From NCBI GenBank assembly GCA_902362435.1, contig CABIWW010000020.1:1-9026 (forward strand): a stretch of DNA of 9,026 nt, in the 5' to 3' direction. Under the pieces are notes generated by a model. That model had not been told where the DNA came from, searched no databases, and saw nothing but the letters and a program-made list of their open reading frames with translations. The stretch comes from Eubacteriaceae bacterium (lineage in GTDB: Bacteria > Bacillota > Clostridia > Peptostreptococcales > Anaerovoracaceae). Positions 5,092 to 9,026 of this stretch are shown piece after piece; within the stretch, counting starts at the first letter, position 1; each line of letters opens with the position of its first letter. The translations under genes and the position numbers were made by a program.

Positions 5092-6681
5092 ATGAGCTAT
5101 ACGACGATAACATTCCTGATCTTTCTGCCGGCGGCGGGACTGCTCTACTACATCGTACCGAAGCGCATCCAGTGGACAGTGCTGCTTGCCGCATCGCTGG
5201 CGTTTTACATCCTGACATGCGGCAAAATGACCGTGTTCCTGCTGGCCGCCACTGCAGTCATCTATGCAGCGGGACTGGCTCTCGGACACCTGGACCGCAG
5301 CTTTGACAGCCGCAGAAAAGAACTCGACCGCGCAGCGAAAAAGGAACTGAAAAAGAAAACCGACTCAAAAAAGAGAGCCGTTGTCCTCGTATCGGTGATA
5401 CTCATGGTACTGATGATCTTCTGCACGAAGTACTTCAATTTCTTCGGAGATATCATAAACAGCATCACGAACGCGATCGCGCATTCAAGGCCTGTCCCGG
5501 CGCTGCAGATCCTGATGCCGCTCGGCATCTCGTACTACACCCTGATGGGAATAAGCTATATCGTCGACGTGTACAGGAAGACCGTGAAACCGGAGAAAAA
5601 TCCGCTGATGCTGATGCTCTTCCTCTGCTACTTCCCGCATATCGTCGAGGGCCCGTTCGACCGCTATGACTCACTCTGCAGTCAGCTGAGAGCGCCGCAT
5701 CACATAGACTATCAACGGATCAAAAACAGCGGGATACGTCTCGTCTGGGGATTTTTCAAGAAGCTCGTCATCGCTGACAGAGCCGGACTGATCGTCAGCA
5801 CCGTTTTCGCCGAGCCGGGTACATACAGCGGCTCAGTGCAGCTCCTTGCGGTGATCCTCTACACGCTGCAGATCTATGCGGAATTTTCCGGATGCATGGA
5901 TATCGTCTGCGGAGCATCGGGCATGTTCGGCATCGATATCGCAGAAAATTTCAGACGTCCGTTTTTCTCACGCTCCATAAGCGAGTTCTGGCGCAGGTGG
6001 CACATCACCCTCGGCGAATGGCTCAAGGACTACGTGTTCTACCCTGTCAGCCTCTCCGGCCATTTCAGGAAAATAAACACGTTCGTGAAAAAGCACGTTT
6101 CCTCCGGGCACCTGACAGCCCTGATACCGGGCGCATACGCACTTTTCTTCGTGTGGTTCTGCAACGGGCTGTGGCACGGGGCGAGCGTGAAATACATCGT
6201 GTACGGACTTTACTACTATGTGCTGATGATGCTGGGACAGGCTCTGAAGCCGCTCACCGGCAGGCTCATGCAAAGACTGCACGTTCCGGCAGGCTCACGT
6301 GCATGGCACGTCTTCGAGATGCTGCGCACATGCGTGATCGTATGCTTTGGAATGCTGATATTCCGCGCATCCAGCCTTAGTCAGGCTGCGTCGATGTTCT
6401 GCAGCATCTTCACGAACTTCGGTATCTCGCAGCTGGCAGACGGAACGCTGCTGTTCAAGGGCGTTACCCCTGCCGACTACATACTGCTCATGACAGCAGC
6501 CGCACTGCTCCTTTGCATATCGATAATACAGGAAAAAGGCATATCCGTGCGAGAGACGATCGGGAAACAGTGTCTTCCTGTACGCTGGACGCTGTACTTC
6601 ACCCTGATCTTCTCCGTGATCATCCTGGGAGCCTACGGCGGCAGCTTTGCAAACACTACATTCATTTATGGCGAATTCTGA
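5092..6681 (+). CDS. MBOAT family membrane O-acyltransferase (AlgI/DltB-like)
   Basis: A 529-residue polytopic membrane protein that should take the acyl group from the carrier protein on the inside and pass it across the membrane to an outside acceptor or partner. Hydrophobic segments appear near residues 5-22, 29-60, 96-115, 138-160, 172-185, 216-236, 248-280, 345-385, 407-424, 463-479 and 499-515. A basic cytoplasmic-looking loop (70-95) separates early helices. MBOAT signatures are SISEFWRRWHITLGEWLKDY (295-314, His304) and NGLWHGAS (358-365), where His362 is the invariant catalytic histidine. The stretches LMPLGISYYT (141-150), FFKKLVIADR (221-230) and ENFRRPFF (285-292) resemble AlgI-type enzymes of polysaccharide O-acetylation more than DltB, in my recollection of both families. 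AAAGGAG at 5076-5082 lies nine bases before the ATG. The ligase and carrier genes upstream indicate a carrier-bound donor. Confidence 0.88.
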   Translation: MSYTTITFLIFLPAAGLLYYIVPKRIQWTVLLAASLAFYILTCGKMTVFLLAATAVIYAAGLALGHLDRSFDSRRKELDRAAKKELKKKTDSKKRAVVLVSVILMVLMIFCTKYFNFFGDIINSITNAIAHSRPVPALQILMPLGISYYTLMGISYIVDVYRKTVKPEKNPLMLMLFLCYFPHIVEGPFDRYDSLCSQLRAPHHIDYQRIKNSGIRLVWGFFKKLVIADRAGLIVSTVFAEPGTYSGSVQLLAVILYTLQIYAEFSGCMDIVCGASGMFGIDIAENFRRPFFSRSISEFWRRWHITLGEWLKDYVFYPVSLSGHFRKINTFVKKHVSSGHLTALIPGAYALFFVWFCNGLWHGASVKYIVYGLYYYVLMMLGQALKPLTGRLMQRLHVPAGSRAWHVFEMLRTCVIVCFGMLIFRASSLSQAASMFCSIFTNFGISQLADGTLLFKGVTPADYILLMTAAALLLCISIIQEKGISVRETIGKQCLPVRWTLYFTLIFSVIILGAYGGSFANTTFIYGEF

Positions 6682-6705
6682 TCGTGCAGCGAGCCTGAAA
6701 GTAAA

Positions 6706-6712
6706 AAAGGAG
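6706..6712 (+). promoter_or_regulatory. Ribosome binding site deciding the start of the SGNH gene
   Basis: AAAGGAG lies 11 bases before ATG 6724 and only two bases before the in-frame GTG at 6715. The GTG is too close to be used, so the ATG is chosen even though the spacing is longer than usual. Confidence 0.6.
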
Positions 6713-6723
6713 ATGTGGTTCCA

Positions 6724-7785
6724 ATGAACAAAATAAGCATAAAAGACATATCCAGGTCACTGATATTCATGCTGGTGTTCGCGCTGATATTCGTCTTTCT
6801 GGCAAGGGGCTTCGCAGTCGGTTCTTCATCCAGCGAGGACGGGATGGAATCCAGGATAACCACCGCGTACAGAGGCGAAGCCAGAAATTCGCTCGACGTC
6901 ATCTTCACCGGCAACAGCGATGTGTACCGGGGCGTGTCGCCCGTCGATCTCTACGATAAAACGGGGATAACCTCTGCAGTTTCGGGAAGGCCTAACAACA
7001 GCCCGGAGATGATCGTCAAGGATGTAGAGGATATACTCAAATATCAGAAGCCTAAGGTGATCGTGCTCGAAACGGACTGTCTGTTTTCAGGAAAGAATCC
7101 GTCTTTTACAAAGAAGCAGGCTGCCGCGCCGTCGCCGACGCTTTTTGCAAAGCTCAGAAGCGTCGTTCGGGAAGCTGACAGTGCGATCATCTCGGGGATA
7201 AATTTCTACTTCCCGCTCATCAAATATCATGATCGCTGGAAAAAACTGAAGCTGTCGAACTTCATCAGTCACCCGTCCAGATTTTACGCTTTTTCAAACA
7301 AAGGCATGGCATATTCTGGCAAGGTCAAACCGTATACCGGCGATCCGAACTACATGGAGAGCAGCAGCGGTGCAGTCAAGACCTTGTCCGCAGAAAACGC
7401 TGCCGCATTCAAAAAGATATATGAGACATGCAGACAGAAAAACATCCGGCTCGTCCTCATTACCGTGCCTTCTGCGAACACCTGGAACCTTTCCAAATCA
7501 AATGCCGTGCAGAAGCTGGCCGACGAATACGGACTGACATACTACGACTACAACCGCACCTGCCCTGCCGGCTTCGACTGGTCGCGGGACAGCAAGGACG
7601 GCGGCAATCATCTCAACTATTCAGGGGCGCTCAAGGTGACGTCAGACTTCGGAGAGAAGCTGCAGAACGACCTTGACATGCCGGCGAGCAAGCTCACGCC
7701 GGAGCTGCAGCAGAAATGGGAAAAAGATTTCGAGCACTTCCATACCAGGATCGCCAGGCCTGCTGCAAAGTCCACAGGCAAGTAG
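6724..7785 (+). CDS. Membrane-anchored SGNH/GDSL-like hydrolase, partner of the MBOAT (DltD/AlgJ-like role)
   Basis: This 353-residue protein has one N-terminal membrane helix (about 12-30) with basic residues before it, placing the rest outside the cell. The SGNH fold shows as FTGNSDVYRG (61-70, candidate nucleophile Ser65) near the start and DGGNHLNYSG (292-301) near the end, giving Asp292 and His296 as the other catalytic residues. Residues 110-117 (PKVIVLET) and 241-250 (IRLVLITVPS) look like core beta strands. It lacks the classical DltD sequence as I remember it and more closely resembles SGNH partners of AlgI-type MBOATs. Its likely job is to accept or transfer the acyl group to an envelope polymer on the outer face; hydrolysis is an alternative. 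It starts 42 bases after the MBOAT gene and ends the operon. Confidence 0.75.
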   Translation: MNKISIKDISRSLIFMLVFALIFVFLARGFAVGSSSSEDGMESRITTAYRGEARNSLDVIFTGNSDVYRGVSPVDLYDKTGITSAVSGRPNNSPEMIVKDVEDILKYQKPKVIVLETDCLFSGKNPSFTKKQAAAPSPTLFAKLRSVVREADSAIISGINFYFPLIKYHDRWKKLKLSNFISHPSRFYAFSNKGMAYSGKVKPYTGDPNYMESSSGAVKTLSAENAAAFKKIYETCRQKNIRLVLITVPSANTWNLSKSNAVQKLADEYGLTYYDYNRTCPAGFDWSRDSKDGGNHLNYSGALKVTSDFGEKLQNDLDMPASKLTPELQQKWEKDFEHFHTRIARPAAKSTGK

Positions 7786-7801
7786 AGGGAAATTTCGGCA
7801 G

Positions 7802-7821
7802 ATTCCTGCAAGGAATTTTTT
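7802..7821 (+). terminator. Probable terminator of the Dlt-like operon
   Basis: ATTCCT (7802-7807) and AGGAAT (7811-7816) form a six-pair stem with a three-base loop, followed by a T run to 7821. It lies 16 bases after the last stop codon. The stem is short and A+T rich, so termination may be incomplete. Confidence 0.55.
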
Positions 7822-7888
7822 CAAAAAAACACTATTATATATATATGCGAAACATATCGAAGCGACCTATCCATGTCAACGCACAGTA

Positions 7889-7917
7889 TTGCCTTTACAT
7901 GTCTTAAACAGTATAAT
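7889..7917 (+). promoter_or_regulatory. Promoter of the Mrp/NBP35 gene
   Basis: TTGCCT (7889-7894) and TATAAT (7912-7917) are spaced 17 bases, a good housekeeping promoter. The start point would be near 7924, leaving a leader of about 58 bases with AAAGAGGT (7967-7974) seven bases before ATG 7982. Confidence 0.7.
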
Positions 7918-7981
7918 ATAGTAAGAGACGTTAAAAATATTTATCAAACTACTCACAGTAAACAGAAAAGAGGTAACTGAA

Positions 7982-8836
7982 ATGGATGAAAAGGAAAAAG
8001 TCCAGCAGCAGTCAGAAGGCTGTTCTTCGGACTGCAGTCACTGCGCGAGCGCCGGAAACTGCGGAAGCCAGCCGCACAGCCTGCTCGAGGAGACAAACAG
8101 TTTTAACAATATCAAAAAAGTGATCGCTATAGTCAGCGGAAAAGGCGGAGTCGGCAAATCGCTCGTAACTTCGCTGATGGCCGTGAACATGCAGAGAAAA
8201 GGTTACAGGACTTCGATCCTCGACGCCGATATCACAGGTCCATCGATCCCTAAGGCATTCGGTCTCACTGCAAAAGCATTCGGAAACAAACTCGGTATCC
8301 TGCCTGTTCGCACTAAAACAGGCATCGGAACGATGTCAGTTAACAACCTGCTCGAAAACGACACTGAACCGGTACTCTGGAGGGGCCCTGTCATTGCGGG
8401 CACTGTAAAGCAGTTCTGGACAGATGTTCTCTGGGGAGACACAGACTATCTGTTCGTCGACATGCCTCCCGGCACAGGTGACGTTCCACTCACAGTATTC
8501 CAGTCACTGCCGGTAGACGGCATCATCGTCGTGACTTCACCGCAGGAGCTCGTGTCGATGATCGTCGTGAAGGCTGTCAAGATGGCTGAAATGATGAACA
8601 TCCCTGTTCTGGGTCTCGTTGAAAACATGTCGTACGTGAAATGTCCGGATTGCGGAAAAGAGATCCCTGTCTTCGGCAAGAGCAAGGTCGAGGAAGTTGC
8701 AAAGGAGCACGGTCTCGAAGTCCTGGCAAAGCTGCCTATCGATCCTAAGCTCGCAGAGGCATGCGACAGAGGCGACATAGAAAACTACGAAGGCGACTGG
8801 CTCGATGCAGCCGCAGCAAAGCTGGAAACGCTGTAA
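7982..8836 (+). CDS. Mrp/NBP35-family P-loop ATPase, iron-sulfur cluster carrier
   Basis: This 284-residue cytoplasmic protein belongs to the Mrp/NBP35 branch of the MinD/ParA-type ATPases, which bind and deliver iron-sulfur clusters to apo-proteins. The deviant Walker A motif SGKGGVGKS covers 52-60, with DADITGPSIP (81-90) and the Walker B-like VDMPPGTGDVPL (159-170) after it. CPDC (221-224) is the pair that holds a bridging cluster at the dimer interface. The N-terminus carries Cys14, Cys18, Cys21 and Cys27; the last three match the CX2CX5C part of eukaryotic NBP35, where a second cluster binds. There is no N-terminal MIP18/DUF59 domain, unlike many longer bacterial Mrp proteins. The gene has its own promoter and is followed by a strong terminator, so it is not part of the acylation operon. 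Confidence 0.92.
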   Translation: MDEKEKVQQQSEGCSSDCSHCASAGNCGSQPHSLLEETNSFNNIKKVIAIVSGKGGVGKSLVTSLMAVNMQRKGYRTSILDADITGPSIPKAFGLTAKAFGNKLGILPVRTKTGIGTMSVNNLLENDTEPVLWRGPVIAGTVKQFWTDVLWGDTDYLFVDMPPGTGDVPLTVFQSLPVDGIIVVTSPQELVSMIVVKAVKMAEMMNIPVLGLVENMSYVKCPDCGKEIPVFGKSKVEEVAKEHGLEVLAKLPIDPKLAEACDRGDIENYEGDWLDAAAAKLETL

Positions 8837-8863
8837 TATGCGCCTGCCGGCAGCTGATCGATA

Positions 8864-8921
8864 AAAAATCCCGATTCCGATATGAAAGCTGAGTATTTTT
8901 TCATATCAGGATCGGGATTTT
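8864..8921. terminator. Bidirectional rho-independent terminator
   Basis: A long imperfect hairpin pairs 8865-8887 with 8899-8921 (arms beginning ATCCCGATTCC and ending GGATCGGGAT). A T run follows on the plus strand and an A run precedes it (8863-8868), giving T on the minus strand. It would stop Mrp transcripts and those of a convergent minus-strand gene. Confidence 0.85.
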
Positions 8922-8946
8922 GCACAATAAAACGAGAGCTTGTGCA
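8921..8946. repeat. Inverted repeat beside the terminator
   Basis: TGCACAA (8921-8927) and TTGTGCA (8940-8946) are perfect inverted repeats around a 12-base centre. No T run follows on either strand, so this is not an obvious terminator by itself. It may be a hairpin at the 3' end of the minus-strand transcript. Confidence 0.45.
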
Positions 8947-8949
8947 GGA

Positions 8950-9026
8950 TCAGAAAAATAATCGCGATTCTACACAAATCAGACCGGGACCCACCTCCAT
9001 AACGCAGTTGTACTCGTCTGCACCGC
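8950..9026 (-). CDS. 3' end of a convergent gene, product not recognised
   Basis: On the minus strand one frame is open from the right edge and ends with TGA at 8952-8950. The last 24 residues finish with GPGLICVESRLFF and have a balanced, protein-like composition with several acidic residues. The bidirectional terminator 29 bases beyond the stop fits a gene ending here. The fragment is too short to identify a family, and a second open frame overlaps it, so the call is tentative. Confidence 0.4.
   Translation of the reverse strand, partial: GADEYNCVMEVGPGLICVESRLFF

Noticed and set aside
5892..6380. 162-residue plus-strand frame inside the MBOAT gene
   Set aside because: Rich in Arg, His and Pro and out of frame with a clear membrane protein; a shadow of biased codon use.
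3147..7785. Plain annotation as dltA, dltC, dltB, dltD
   Set aside because: The order, the AlgI-like MBOAT, the non-DltD SGNH protein and the missing DltA specificity residues make the symbols misleading; functional analogy is described instead.
7845..7907. Possible 20-codon small ORF upstream of the Mrp gene
   Set aside because: No ribosome binding site, and it runs through the -35 of the Mrp promoter.
8844..8853. Perfect palindrome CTGCCGGCAG after the Mrp gene
   Set aside because: Ten bases without loop or T run; not a terminator, and short palindromes of this size occur by chance.
1..9026. tRNA, rRNA and riboswitch genes
   Set aside because: I saw no cloverleaf, rRNA signature or known riboswitch core on either strand by eye; a covariance-model scan would settle this.

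Overview
The window looks like chromosomal DNA from an anaerobic Gram-positive bacterium of the Bacillota, class Clostridia. The reasons are strong AAAGGAG-type ribosome binding sites, A+T-rich promoters between genes of moderate G+C, a signal-peptide surface protein ending in a TGDD-type sortase anchor, a teichoic-acid-style (Dlt-like) acylation operon, and an Mrp/NBP35 ATPase with an N-terminal cysteine cluster. Genus cannot be fixed; a gut or oral clostridium is an inference.

Layout. (1) Positions 1-1488, minus strand: a secreted surface protein with an Ig-like region and about five CxxC repeats of roughly 50 residues. Its reading frame is broken at position 92/91 by what looks like the 5' end of a group II intron, which runs off the left edge. 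The break falls exactly where the C-terminal membrane anchor should begin. (2) Positions 1489-1789: a divergent intergenic region with a good minus-strand promoter, a pyrimidine-rich tract, and a plus-strand -10 element inside an inverted repeat. (3) Positions 1790-2959: a patatin-like phospholipase whose stop codon lies inside its terminator hairpin. (4) Positions 3147-7785: a four-gene operon encoding an adenylation enzyme, a 76-residue carrier protein, an MBOAT acyltransferase and a membrane-anchored SGNH protein. The logic matches dltABCD (activate an acid, load it on a carrier, pass it through a membrane acyltransferase to an outside acceptor). However, the gene order is A-C-B-D, the MBOAT reads like AlgI rather than DltB, the last protein is an AlgJ/SGNH-like protein rather than classical DltD, and the adenylation enzyme lacks two residues that define D-alanine recognition in DltA. 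(5) Positions 7982-8836: Mrp/NBP35 with its own promoter. (6) Positions 8837-9026: a strong bidirectional terminator, a second inverted repeat, and the probable 3' end of a convergent minus-strand gene.

The most interesting content is the Dlt-like operon, probably an envelope-decorating system whose substrate may not be D-alanine, and the intron placed so that splicing would decide whether the surface protein carries its anchor. The surface protein, the phospholipase and the acylation operon all concern the cell envelope, but nothing in the sequence shows that they act together.
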